From Bradyrhizobium sediminis (lineage in GTDB: Bacteria > Pseudomonadota > Alphaproteobacteria > Rhizobiales > Xanthobacteraceae): a DNA stretch of 64,000 nt. The position numbers and the translations under genes are program-made. Location: NCBI RefSeq assembly GCF_018736085.1, contig NZ_CP076134.1, positions 5,032,501-5,096,500 of the forward strand. The letters are read 5' to 3'. Position 1 is the stretch's first letter. Each line of letters begins with the position of its first letter. Positions 33,859-42,521 of this stretch are shown here, piece after piece. The notes below the pieces were generated by a model that was given only the letters and a program-made list of their open reading frames with translations, was not told the origin of the DNA and made no database searches.

Positions 33859-36087
33859 ATGGCGCTTCGTGAAACCATTGCTGGCTTCCTTGCGGCACAG
33901 ATGGATTTCATCTTCTTCCTTTACGGGCTTGCATTCATCTTTCTCGGCGCGGTGTGCTTCGCCGTTGCGAGGATACGGGGACCCAAATCCTCCTGGATCC
34001 CGCTCGGGCTGTTCGGGTTCGCCCACGGCGCCGGCGAATGGCTGGATCTGAGCGCACTCGTCGTTCCCGACACGGCGGTCTTCGCGCTGGTCCGCACGGC
34101 GGTGATGACGGCGTCGTTCCTGTTCCTGTTGGAGTTCGCCCGGCAAAAGGCCATCCGGTTCGGTCTGAAGCCCCTCGAGGGGGCGCCGCTTTATACCGCC
34201 TTGATATTGCTGGTCATGCTTGGCGGCATCGTCGGCGGCGTGCCGATGGCGGGCGCCTTTGCGCGATATGGCATCGGATTCTTCGCGGCGATGGCTGCGG
34301 CCAGTGTTTTTGCCGCCCATGCCCGGGGACTTTCCGGCACGGCAAAAGGCCTCGCATTGGTCGCGGCCGGAGGATTTGCGCTCTATGCCGCCGCAGCCGG
34401 GGTTATCGTTCCGGCAGCGCCATTCTGGCCGGCAAACGTATTCAACCATTCGTGGTTTTTTCAGGTCACCGGAATTCCAATCCAGCTGGTCCGCGGACTG
34501 CTGGCCTGTGTGCTGGCGTTGTCGGTCTGGGCGATCTGGGGCCAACTGCAGACCGAGGAGATCTCCTCGGAGCGTTACGCGGCCTATCTGCGCCGGCAGT
34601 TCATCGGGACGCTGGCGGCAGTGGTGACGATCCTGGCGTGCGGATGGGTGCTGACCGACTTCCTCGGCGCCGCCTACAGGCGGGACATCCAGGAACACGC
34701 GCAGGGCGACATCAACCTGATCGCCAGCCGCTTTGCCGGCGAGACCAACACCGTGAACGGCATGGTGAAGGCGCTGGCGGAGTCTCCTTCCGTATTGCCG
34801 TTGCTGACCGGCGGAAGTGGCCAGGACGAGCGGCGCGCGCGGACCGCTCTGGACCTCGGTGTCGAAGCCTCCGGCGCCAGGCTCGGCGCCATCCTGGATA
34901 TTTCCGGCGCCCTCGTCGCCGCATCCGACCAGATCGACGACGCCGACGCTTCGAAATGGTCCGCTGCGCCCTGGTTCCAGAAGGCCCTCGCCGGGCAGGC
35001 CGGCTATCACTTCGCGTTCGATCCCGCGGACCGCGGACGCTATTACTACGCGAGCTATCCGGTTCGCCGTGACGACGGCTCAATCGCCGGCGTCGCTTTC
35101 CTTCAGAAGTCCCTCGATCGGCTCGACGCGGATCTGAGGCTGTTCGTGCGCCCCTATTACTTCGTCAATCCCGACGGCATCGTCGTGCTGACCAACCGTC
35201 CGGACATGATGCTCCGGGCATTGTGGCCGCTTCCGGCCGAAGCCAGATCGACACTGATCCGGCAATTCGGAACGCTGGACGATCGGGCGGTGGTGGAACG
35301 CGAGGTCAAGGACGCGAGCTGGGTTCTGTTCAACGGTGAGCACGATCTGGTTCGCCGCAGCAGCATCGAACATAGCCAATGGTCCGTCATACTGGCGATG
35401 CCGAGCGCAAAGATACACGCTGGCCGGATGCTGGGAATCGTCGCCACGCTGCTGATGACGATGATGGTCCTGATCTATTTCTTCGGCAGGGAATACGGCA
35501 TCCGCGACCGGATCCAGATGAACAAACGGATCGAGTTGCAGGAACTGGCCCAGAATCTCAGGCTCAGGGCGACCACCGATCCGCTCACCGGCCTCTACAA
35601 TCGCGCGAAGTTCGACGAGTCGCTGGCCAGCGAAGTCGCGCGGTCGCAACGGTACAAGACGCCACTCGCCCTGATCATGTACGACGTCGACCATTTCAAG
35701 CAGGTCAACGACGTGCATGGCCACCAGACCGGTGACGACGTACTGGTGCGTCTTTCGGAAATCGTATTCGAATGCATCCGCACCACCGACCTGCTGGCGC
35801 GATGGGGTGGAGAGGAATTCGTCATCCTTGCCCCCGGCCTCGACGGCCCGACCGCCTATCAGGCGGCGGAGAAGCTGCGAGCGGCCATCGAACAGGCCAC
35901 GTTTAGCGTCGTCGGAAAAATTACCTGCAGCTTCGGCGTCACTGAGTTCTCGGAAGGAGATTCCGCAGCAACGCTGGTGGCGCGCGCCGACGGTGCGCTC
36001 TACCGGGCAAAGCTGCGCGGCCGCAATCGGACTGAACTGGTGTCACGATCGGATTCGATCAGGGGCGGCCTGGCCTCGGTCGCCTGA
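33859..36087 (+). CDS. Membrane-bound diguanylate cyclase (GGDEF) with extracytoplasmic sensor
   Basis: 742 residues. Residues 1-250 hold about eight membrane spans (MASE-like); residues 275-525 are a Cache-like sensor (TALDLGVEASGARLGAILDI, RYYYASYPVRRDDGSIAGVA) between two spans, the second at IVATLLMTMMVLIYFFG; residues 575-735 are GGDEF, with DPLTGLYNRAKFDE, YDVDHFKQVND and active-site GGEEF at 650-654. The inhibitory I-site RTTD is present at 641-644, five residues before. So it should make cyclic-di-GMP with product feedback. No EAL domain. Confidence 0.92.
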   Translation: MALRETIAGFLAAQMDFIFFLYGLAFIFLGAVCFAVARIRGPKSSWIPLGLFGFAHGAGEWLDLSALVVPDTAVFALVRTAVMTASFLFLLEFARQKAIRFGLKPLEGAPLYTALILLVMLGGIVGGVPMAGAFARYGIGFFAAMAAASVFAAHARGLSGTAKGLALVAAGGFALYAAAAGVIVPAAPFWPANVFNHSWFFQVTGIPIQLVRGLLACVLALSVWAIWGQLQTEEISSERYAAYLRRQFIGTLAAVVTILACGWVLTDFLGAAYRRDIQEHAQGDINLIASRFAGETNTVNGMVKALAESPSVLPLLTGGSGQDERRARTALDLGVEASGARLGAILDISGALVAASDQIDDADASKWSAAPWFQKALAGQAGYHFAFDPADRGRYYYASYPVRRDDGSIAGVAFLQKSLDRLDADLRLFVRPYYFVNPDGIVVLTNRPDMMLRALWPLPAEARSTLIRQFGTLDDRAVVEREVKDASWVLFNGEHDLVRRSSIEHSQWSVILAMPSAKIHAGRMLGIVATLLMTMMVLIYFFGREYGIRDRIQMNKRIELQELAQNLRLRATTDPLTGLYNRAKFDESLASEVARSQRYKTPLALIMYDVDHFKQVNDVHGHQTGDDVLVRLSEIVFECIRTTDLLARWGGEEFVILAPGLDGPTAYQAAEKLRAAIEQATFSVVGKITCSFGVTEFSEGDSAATLVARADGALYRAKLRGRNRTELVSRSDSIRGGLASVA

Positions 36088-36164
36088 TCGCCGGCAATCG
36101 CTTCGGCTTGCAGCAGCTCGGATGCGCCCGGTTTCAGGCCGTGGCTGCCGGCGGCGGGGCCGGC

Positions 36165-36566
36165 TCAGACGGTCGCGGCTTCCGCGAAATCCTCTTCGTC
36201 CACCTGGTCCTCGATCGGCGAAAACGTGCTCAGCGGTTTGGTCGAGAGCGTGATCGGCTTGCGGCTCGACGATGACGCCGTGGCGCGCGTCGCCTTCGTT
36301 TCACGGGACAGCGCATAAAGGGTGGAACCGACGCGTCCGCCCAACTGGATCAGGTCGCGCTCGCTGCAGCTTGCGGCGATCGACAGCGCCAGCGAGTAGA
36401 GGTGGCTCCTGCGATAGCAGAACAGCGCCAGCATCGCCCGGACGTCGGAAGAAACGCTCTCGACCAGCCTGGGCAGGCCGTTTTCGTTGGCGCGGTACAT
36501 TTCGCCGAGCAATTCATCCCGGACCGGGCAGAAATCGTTTTCGTAGGCGTCGCGGCTTGAAAACAT
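36165..36566 (-). CDS. Conserved hypothetical protein
   Basis: 133 residues from ATG at 36566 (MFSSRDAYENDFCPVRDELL) with AGGGAGAA upstream; the frame extends further without support. A helical core RLVESVSSDVRAMLALFCYR, RSHLYSLALSIAASCSERDL, GGRVGSTLYALSRE is followed by a Ser/Thr-rich, acidic tail (DQVDEEDFAEAATV). I do not recognise a named domain. Converges with the diguanylate cyclase gene. Confidence 0.6.
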   Translation of the reverse strand: MFSSRDAYENDFCPVRDELLGEMYRANENGLPRLVESVSSDVRAMLALFCYRRSHLYSLALSIAASCSERDLIQLGGRVGSTLYALSRETKATRATASSSSRKPITLSTKPLSTFSPIEDQVDEEDFAEAATV

Positions 36567-36730
36567 TGCAGTTCTCCCTGGCCGCGAAGATGCCGTGCAA
36601 TCCTCTAACGAAAGGTTAACCACGGTACCCGGTAGTCGCCCGGCGTGCTTGCCAGATCGCCACGAATCAGAACCGCAGCGATGATCTTTTTCTGACGCGC
36701 TTGCTTCGCGAACCGGCGTGCCCGGGGAGA

Positions 36731-37135
36731 TCAGCCGTTCGCCGACATGAAAATCGACAGGCCGAAGCCGGTGAGATGATGCAGCGCCTGGTCGACGCCG
36801 ATCAGCGTCCAGAACCATGGATGCTCGTGCGTCACGCCGAATGTCGAGGTGCAAAGTCCCTTGGCACGGTCGATCGTGATGTGAATCAGAAAGTCGATGA
36901 TGGCGACGAACCAGAACTTCGGCGCGATGATCAGGATCAGCGTCATCGCAACCGCCAGATGTACGAGACAGTGCGCCAGCAGGGGCAGCGCCCAGCCGGT
37001 CTTCTGGTCCTTGCCGATCGCCATCCAGGAGGTCTGCAGTACGAAATCAGCGATGATGTGCTTGACAGTGAGCAGCAGCATCCATCCGACGAGCGCACCA
37101 ACCGGAACCGACGACGACATTGAAGGAAACAACAA
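36731..37135 (-). CDS. DUF3307 membrane protein
   Basis: 134 residues with three or four membrane spans. Family marks: LLTVKHIIADFVLQTSWMAI, GWALPLLAHCLVHLAVAMTL, IDFLIHITIDRAKG and GVDQALHHLTGFGLSIFM, which carry the conserved His/Asp residues (K-H-x3-D-F-x-Q; D-x3-H; D-Q-x-L-H). ATG at 37120 is an alternative start. Role unknown. Confidence 0.82.
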   Translation of the reverse strand: MLFPSMSSSVPVGALVGWMLLLTVKHIIADFVLQTSWMAIGKDQKTGWALPLLAHCLVHLAVAMTLILIIAPKFWFVAIIDFLIHITIDRAKGLCTSTFGVTHEHPWFWTLIGVDQALHHLTGFGLSIFMSANG

Positions 37136-37487
37136 AGCTGACGCCCTTTGCTCGGACTGACGGGAAGAAACAGGAGGCGTTCAGCGCAACTTCTTCTCAA
37201 ACCCGGACAATTCGACCGGTATTATTTATTTATGACATCTCCCGCGCCGGAATGCACCTGTGGGTAGTTCGAAAAACGCCAGGTGTGGCCCAACCGCGAT
37301 AGATCGGCGCACCGATTGACGGGTCCGCCGGTAAGATTACCGTGCGGGGCCAGTTTGCAATCCGCCCGGAGCGGGATATCATCCCTAAACTGGAAAATTG
37401 TTGTTCTTTTTTAGATATTTACGATCTCGCCCGGGAAACCGCGAAGGCAGCTTAAGGCGGTGAAGCGACCCGGCCCGGATATGTGCC
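37136..37487. other. Intergenic region, no gene recognised
   Basis: 352 bases between divergent genes. It contains AT-rich patches (TATTATTTATTTATG near 37220 and TTGTTCTTTTTTAG near 37400) that probably include promoters for both neighbours; no clear palindrome or RNA structure seen. Confidence 0.5.
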
Positions 37488-38885
37488 ATGAGCGCTGAAG
37501 TCCCAACGCCGCCCGCGGCAAGGCCATCCTCGCGTTCGCGGGTTGTCAAAAGCAACCGCAGGCAAGTGCTGCTTTTCGCCGCGCTGACGGTGATCCTGAC
37601 GGTCGCAACCGTGTGGGGCAGCCGGATCTGGCTGAATTCCGAAACACTGACCTTCGCGGTCGGCGATGCCAACGGCCCCGAGGCCCGGTTTGCCGCCAAG
37701 CTCGCCGCCATGCTCAAGAGCACCAACTCGCGGCTGCATCTCAGGATCGTTCACAATCCCGACAACGCCAAGGCGCTTGCGCAGTTCGACCGCAAGCAGG
37801 CAGATCTTGCGGTGCTGCGCACCGACGCCAGGGTACCGCCGCGCGCCCGTGCCATCGCGATCCTGGAGCACGACGTGTTGTTGCTGTTCAGCCCCGGCAA
37901 GAGAAAAATCAAATCGCTGGCCGAGCTGAAGAAAAAGAAGATTGCCGTTGTCGCTGACGCCGACAGCGGCGCGGCCTTCATCCGCCGCCTGCTCGAAGTT
38001 TCCGACGATCCCGACGCCGCTTCGCGGCTGCAACTGGCGCCGCCGAATGCGAGCTACGACAAGTTGCTGGCGCCAGGCGGCTACGGCGCGGTGATCGCCA
38101 TTGCGCCGGCCTCGAGAATGATGCGGGACAAGAGCTTCGCACAATATGCCAGGCGTGGCGGCTTCACCCTGAACGCGATCAGCGGGTCGAAGGCGCTGGT
38201 CAGGAGGAATTCCGGCTTGACGGAGGAGACGCTGGCGGCCGGCGTCCTGTCCTCCTCGCCCCCGGTTCCCGAAGAGGATCTGGAAACGGTCGGGCTGCAG
38301 TGGCTCCTGGTGGCGCAATCCAGGCTGTCGACCGCGACCACGGGAAATCTTGCGCGCGCGATCTACGAGAACAAGGCCGAGCTTGCATTGGAGAATGGGT
38401 TCGCCTCCAGAATCGAGCCGGCGAGCACCGACAAGGACGCCTTCGTCGTCGCGCATCAGGGCGCCGCGGACTACATCAACGACGACACCAAATCGTTCGT
38501 CGACCGCTACAGCGACCTCGCCTATCTGGGCGCCGGAGTGCTCAGCGTCATCGGCTCGCTGTTCATCGCGCTCTACACCAAGGTGACCCGGATTGCGCCG
38601 GAGAAAGCCAGTGAGCTGGCAACCGCCATTCTCGATATCGGCGAGCGGATGGAGCATGCCACTTCGATGGAGGCCCTCGACGCGCTGCAGGATGAACTCG
38701 AAGCCATCCTCCGCGGCGTGGTGATCGGGCTGCGCGACGGAACCATCTCGAGCGACGGCCTGGAGACCTTCAAGCTCGGCTATCAATTCGTCCGCGACGA
38801 GCTCGGCATGCGGCGCGAGAGCCTGAGGCGGCATGCCGGCCATGACGACAATGTGGTGATCGTCAAGACGGCGCAAAGCGCGTAA
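37488..38885 (+). CDS. TAXI-family (TRAP-associated) substrate-binding-like protein, membrane-anchored
   Basis: 465 residues. An N-terminal span (QVLLFAALTVILTVATVWGS) is followed by a periplasmic TAXI/NMT1-like domain (TLTFAVGDANGPEARFAAKL; IAVLEHD-like IAILEHDVLLLFSPGKRKIK; VADADSGAAFIRRLL), a second span (LAYLGAGVLSVIGSLFIALY) near residue 345, and a cytoplasmic helical tail of about 110 residues. No TRAP permease is adjacent, so it may be an orphan sensor rather than a transport receptor; that is inference. Confidence 0.75.
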   Translation: MSAEVPTPPAARPSSRSRVVKSNRRQVLLFAALTVILTVATVWGSRIWLNSETLTFAVGDANGPEARFAAKLAAMLKSTNSRLHLRIVHNPDNAKALAQFDRKQADLAVLRTDARVPPRARAIAILEHDVLLLFSPGKRKIKSLAELKKKKIAVVADADSGAAFIRRLLEVSDDPDAASRLQLAPPNASYDKLLAPGGYGAVIAIAPASRMMRDKSFAQYARRGGFTLNAISGSKALVRRNSGLTEETLAAGVLSSSPPVPEEDLETVGLQWLLVAQSRLSTATTGNLARAIYENKAELALENGFASRIEPASTDKDAFVVAHQGAADYINDDTKSFVDRYSDLAYLGAGVLSVIGSLFIALYTKVTRIAPEKASELATAILDIGERMEHATSMEALDALQDELEAILRGVVIGLRDGTISSDGLETFKLGYQFVRDELGMRRESLRRHAGHDDNVVIVKTAQSA

Positions 38886-38980
38886 CGGACTGCGAAACTT
38901 CAGCCATGTCCTGCCGCGAAAACGCCCCCGGCCTCGGATCCAGCTTCACCCGGCGGTCCACGCCATCGAATGGGGACGCA

Positions 38981-39010
38981 AAAAAGCCCCGGACGATGCC
39001 AGGGCTTTTG
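38981..39010. terminator. Bidirectional terminator between convergent genes
   Basis: AAAAAGCCC with GGGCTTTT flanking a short GG/CC inner stem, one C-A mismatch and loop ACGATG. T-runs on both strands serve the two convergent genes. Confidence 0.8.
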
Positions 39011-39030
39011 ATTGCCGAGGTATGGACAGC

Positions 39031-39777
39031 TCAATACTTGGCGACGACCGGCGTAGCCCAATTGAACTTGTAGTTCACGCCAACCCGAACCAGATCGTCG
39101 GTGAGGTGGATGCCGCCTGAACGGTTGGAGAAACCAACCGGCGGCACATCGAAGAATGTGGGATTGCCGAAATCGGCATGCAGGTATTCAAGCTTGGCTG
39201 ACCAATTCGAGGCGAAAGCCCACTCGACACCGACGCCGGCAGTCCATCCCCAAACGGTCTTGTTCTCGGAAGCAACAACCCCGGGGCCGGTCACCGTAAT
39301 TCCGACGTCAGCCGCAGCGGCACCTGCCGTTCCGTAGACCAATACGCGATCGAACGCGACGCCTGCCCTGCCCCGCAGGGTATAGAATGCCCGCTCCTTG
39401 GTCTCAGAGGTGAAAGCCGTGTTGAAAGGCGGAATATCAGCCGCGCTCCCCGACTTGTTGGTCCAGGAGGCGTCGCCCTCGACGCCCAACACAAAATTCG
39501 AAATCTGATAGTTACAGCCCGCGGTGCCACCGACCAAACCGCCACTCAGATCGAAGTTGTTGGTGATGTCGGTGACCACTCCGGCCGTTTGTTCGCTGTG
39601 GCGGCTTCTGCCCCAGATGCCGCCGCCTTCAACACCGACGTAGCAACCTGTCCAGCTGTAGACGATGACCGGCGCGACCACCGGGCGGGCCTTGACCGCC
39701 ATGTCAGCAGCCGAGGCAGCATTCACGAGACCGAGGCTCAGGGCTCCACCGAGGAGCACGATTAATTTGGATTTCAT
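39031..39777 (-). CDS. Outer-membrane beta-barrel protein (Omp31/OmpA-like, single barrel)
   Basis: 248 residues with signal peptide (LIVLLGGALSLGLVNAASA). Barrel marks: IVYSWTGCYVGVEGGGIWGR, GGTAGCNYQISNFVLGVEGD, FASNWSAKLEYLHADFGNP and the C-terminal strand LVRVGVNYKFNW. It has two cysteines (GCYVG, AGCNY) not seen in the triple-barrel protein. Typical abundant rhizobial porin-family surface protein; likely its own transcription unit. Confidence 0.88.
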   Translation of the reverse strand: MKSKLIVLLGGALSLGLVNAASAADMAVKARPVVAPVIVYSWTGCYVGVEGGGIWGRSRHSEQTAGVVTDITNNFDLSGGLVGGTAGCNYQISNFVLGVEGDASWTNKSGSAADIPPFNTAFTSETKERAFYTLRGRAGVAFDRVLVYGTAGAAAADVGITVTGPGVVASENKTVWGWTAGVGVEWAFASNWSAKLEYLHADFGNPTFFDVPPVGFSNRSGGIHLTDDLVRVGVNYKFNWATPVVAKY

Positions 39778-40042
39778 CTGAAATTACCCCCTCAACAGAA
39801 TTGGACTAGGAAAGAAGAACGCCAACCACCGGCTGAAACAAGTCGAAATGCCGGTTCCGGGTTGAGTCGATCCACATTGCGGGAAGGCTGCGACATTTCT
39901 GCAATAGCGACGGCTCGATTCAGCGCGAAATCGAGCCAAATTTCGGGTTCCCCGCGGCACTGTCGGGCAGCGGACATTGAGGCCTGAGGCCCGAATTCTG
40001 GTGTCGACGCTGGAATCGCCCCCGTCCTCCGGCAGACGAAAA

Positions 40043-40930
40043 TCAGCCCGCCGCCGCGTCGGCGCCGGCCGAAAGCGCCTGCGCCCTGATCTCCGCGATG
40101 GTGCGTTTGAGCGCGACCTGCCGCGGATCGGGCATCGCCGCCGCGCGGGCTTCCGCCACGGCGCCGGCCAGATCCCTCAGCGGCAGCACGCCGTCGAAGG
40201 TTGGCTTGGCGAGGCCATCGATGATCGCATGCCAATCGGCGAGACCCTGGCGGTAGGCGTCGCCGTACCCCTGTACCATGGTCGCGGTCTGAACGATCTC
40301 GGCTGCGGCGTTGGGCTGCTTGGTCAGGCTGCGGTCGATCATATGCAGCCAGCGCTCGACCCACATCCGTTCCCTGGCATAGCGTACCGAGAACCGGCGC
40401 CATCGCCGCAGCGACGCCTCGATCTTGAGACGGCGAACGCTCCAACGGTTCTTCGTGCTGAAGCGGATCGAGATCCGCTTGCGCACCCATCCCAGGCGTT
40501 CAAGAACATCAAGAACCGGCTCGGCGACCGCCGCGGGCAGTGCCTCGACCAGTTCATCGAGCCGGAATTTCCTGACGTCGTCGGACGAGGGCGCGCGCTG
40601 GCCGCCGGCGCCGGCGCCGGTCTCCAATTCGGCAAGCTTCAGCTGCGCGATCCGGATCGGATCCTCATAGCTCATGCGCATGGCCATCAGCCGCGCGATT
40701 TCAGCGAACATCGCGTCGTCCACGCCCGGCTTGCCGATGAAGCGCCGCAACCGGTCCACATAAAGTTTGGCGTAGGCGGCGCCCTGATAGTCGATCAGGC
40801 GGTGAATGCCGTCGCTGACGAGCGTTGCCGCGCCCTCCGGCAAACCGCCCGGCAAGAATGGCGGCTCGTCGTCGTCCTCGCCGATGAAGTCGGCGAGGAG
40901 GTAACGGAGCGAGGAAAGGACGCTTGCCAT
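40043..40930 (-). CDS. DUF6537-like protein (free-standing C-terminal domain of indolepyruvate oxidoreductase type)
   Basis: 295 residues from ATG at 40930; the frame is open far upstream but that part is the reverse of the neighbouring gene. IDYQGAAYAKLYVDRLRRF and LMAMRMSYEDPIRIAQLKLA resemble DUF6537, normally found at the C-terminus of indolepyruvate:ferredoxin oxidoreductases, where it follows an oxidoreductase gamma domain. Here the catalytic part is absent. A long C-terminal region is rich in Arg/Lys and Ala. It starts eight bases after the cyclic-nucleotide-binding gene, so they form one operon. Confidence 0.5.
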   Translation of the reverse strand: MASVLSSLRYLLADFIGEDDDEPPFLPGGLPEGAATLVSDGIHRLIDYQGAAYAKLYVDRLRRFIGKPGVDDAMFAEIARLMAMRMSYEDPIRIAQLKLAELETGAGAGGQRAPSSDDVRKFRLDELVEALPAAVAEPVLDVLERLGWVRKRISIRFSTKNRWSVRRLKIEASLRRWRRFSVRYARERMWVERWLHMIDRSLTKQPNAAAEIVQTATMVQGYGDAYRQGLADWHAIIDGLAKPTFDGVLPLRDLAGAVAEARAAAMPDPRQVALKRTIAEIRAQALSAGADAAAG

Positions 40931-40938
40931 TCCAACCT

Positions 40939-41604
40939 TCAAGCCGGCTTTGGGGCAGCGGAGGCTGCCGTCTGCTGCGCCAGCCGCTGCTCCAGCTTGT
41001 CGATGTTCTCGAACAGCCGGGCGCTGGCGAGACGGAGAAAATAGAAGCCGAAGGCCGGATTCTGCACGTAGAGTTCCTCGACCTTGGTGTAGCTGACGCT
41101 CAGGATCGTGCCGGCCTCGACGCATTCCAGCGTCTGGGTCCGCATGTTCGACGGCGACAGCATGCCGAGTTCGCCGACGATGGCGCCGACCGGCAGTTCG
41201 ATGCCGGACTCCACCAGCTTGAACCGGCCGCTGACGATGTAGAGCATGTCCTCGGCCTTTTCGTCCTTGTAGAACAGCACTTCCCCGGCTGCGCATTTGC
41301 GCTCGGTCATGAACGGCTTCAGCCACTCCATCGACAGGTCGCTGTTGACCGATTTCTTGACGTCGCGCACCAGCTGCAGCATCTGGTGCAGGCGATACGA
41401 ATTGAGCACCAGCACCAGCGCCTGCACCACGATGATCAGATAATTGCGGGTCGGGATCGCGGTCCCGATCAGGACGAGATTGGTGCAGATGCCGAGCACC
41501 CTCAGGGGGATCATGGTCCGCATCGTGGTGGTCGCGATGACGAAAACCGACGCGAACACAGCGCCTACCGTGCCGGCGTGTTCTGCGAGATGTGAGGTAT
41601 CCAT
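40939..41604 (-). CDS. Membrane-anchored cyclic-nucleotide-binding-domain protein
   Basis: 221 residues: two or three N-terminal spans (AGTVGAVFASVFVIATTTMR; IPLRVLGICTNLVLIGTAI; YLIIVVQALVLVLNSYRL), a linker, then a CNB fold at about 100-195 (KCAAGEVLFYKDEKAEDMLY, GRFKLVESGIELPVGAIVGE, LGMLSPSNMRTQTLECVEAG). The phosphate-binding cassette GAIVGELGMLSPSNMRT has the FGExAL-like and Arg pattern only loosely. No HTH, so not a CRP regulator; probably a membrane sensor acting with the DUF6537 partner. Confidence 0.8.
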   Translation of the reverse strand: MDTSHLAEHAGTVGAVFASVFVIATTTMRTMIPLRVLGICTNLVLIGTAIPTRNYLIIVVQALVLVLNSYRLHQMLQLVRDVKKSVNSDLSMEWLKPFMTERKCAAGEVLFYKDEKAEDMLYIVSGRFKLVESGIELPVGAIVGELGMLSPSNMRTQTLECVEAGTILSVSYTKVEELYVQNPAFGFYFLRLASARLFENIDKLEQRLAQQTAASAAPKPA

Positions 41605-41795
41605 TGGAAGCCAACCAGCTTTTTAAGGAGTGAATGTTTCTAGGGATCGTCTTCGACGCGCACCCGTCATCGTAATGTCGGCAGGGAGCTTTTGATATAC
41701 GGAGAAAAGGCGACGTTTGGTTCGGGATTTTGGCCGATCGGCGGCCCGTAAGGCTAAAAAACCGGATTCCGGCCAAATCGGGCGGCACAGATTGC

Positions 41796-41886
41796 GTAGG
41801 GTGGGCAAAGCGCAAGCGTGCCCACCAATGCAGCTAGCCGTGATTTTTGGTGGGCACGGCGCAAGGGCGCCTTTGCCCACCCTACG
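41796..41886. repeat. Palindromic repeat, family C
   Basis: GTAGGGTGGGCAAAGCGCAA arm and GCCTTTGCCCACCCTAC arm with inner GTGCCCACC/GGTGGGCAC. Second copy of the element at 17795. Confidence 0.85.
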
Positions 41887-41929
41887 AATTGGAATTTCAA
41901 ACAGCAGATACAGTTCCGCGTTCTCGCGG

Positions 41930-42420
41930 CGCTGGTCGCCCGAGGTTTGCCCAGAGAAGTTTCACGCCCTGGAATCAGAGGGCGCGGGGAATGCCGGATG
42001 CGCGCTGCACCCGCGGTCTCGCGTGCAATTTTTATTGGGAAGAACGCACACGAGCATACAGGTTCAGCGGAGAACATCCGACATTCCCTGCGCAATGGCT
42101 TTACGGCTTATATCGCGCTCACCCCGGAGTAGCGGGCTTTCTAGTCTCCGTCGCCTTGCGGAAACCGGCGCCTCGGCCCGGTTGGGCTTTCAGCACCTCC
42201 GCAAGACTTGACGCCAGCGTCGAGGCGTCGGATCCACACGACTTTGCCGTACGCGACCACCCGTCTACGCCAAAAGGCTTCGCCGGGCCAAACGTCGTTC
42301 GTCAGCACGCCGTCCGGTCGCTCACGGAGTTGATCCCGCCCTGCCACCACCTGCGCGCCCGACGCTGCCGCGTCCACCGCATCCCCACCCAACGTCCGTG
42401 ACGATCATGATACGCCCCTC
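41930..42420. repeat. Probable Bradyrhizobium-type interspersed repeat block, no real gene
   Basis: Contains several overlapping short open frames in all directions (for example one reading GMPDARCTRGLACNFY and SLRNGFTAYIAL) that I recall as recurrent fragments in Bradyrhizobium genomes, often called as small hypothetical genes. It has no ribosome site or domain. It marks the left flank of the restriction-modification island. Confidence 0.4.
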
Positions 42421-42521
42421 TGAGAGGGCCGGGATGGCAAGAAATATGAGGGTGATTTGGGGGAGGCGTCAAGAGAAACTTCTGAAAATCAGAAATTTTG
42501 GGGCGGCCGGCCCCGGCAGGC

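Noticed and set aside
39792..40490. 232-residue minus-strand frame after the single-barrel Omp
   Set aside because: Arg/Gln-rich, overlaps the DUF6537 gene in another frame; no ribosome site.
40931..41815. N-terminal extension giving a 590-residue version of the DUF6537 gene
   Set aside because: The extension is in another frame of the cyclic-nucleotide-binding gene and has no motif; the ATG at 40930 fits the spacing.
41847..42401. 184-residue frame left of hsdR
   Set aside because: Overlaps repeat family C and a repeated block; several frames are equally open and none has a domain.
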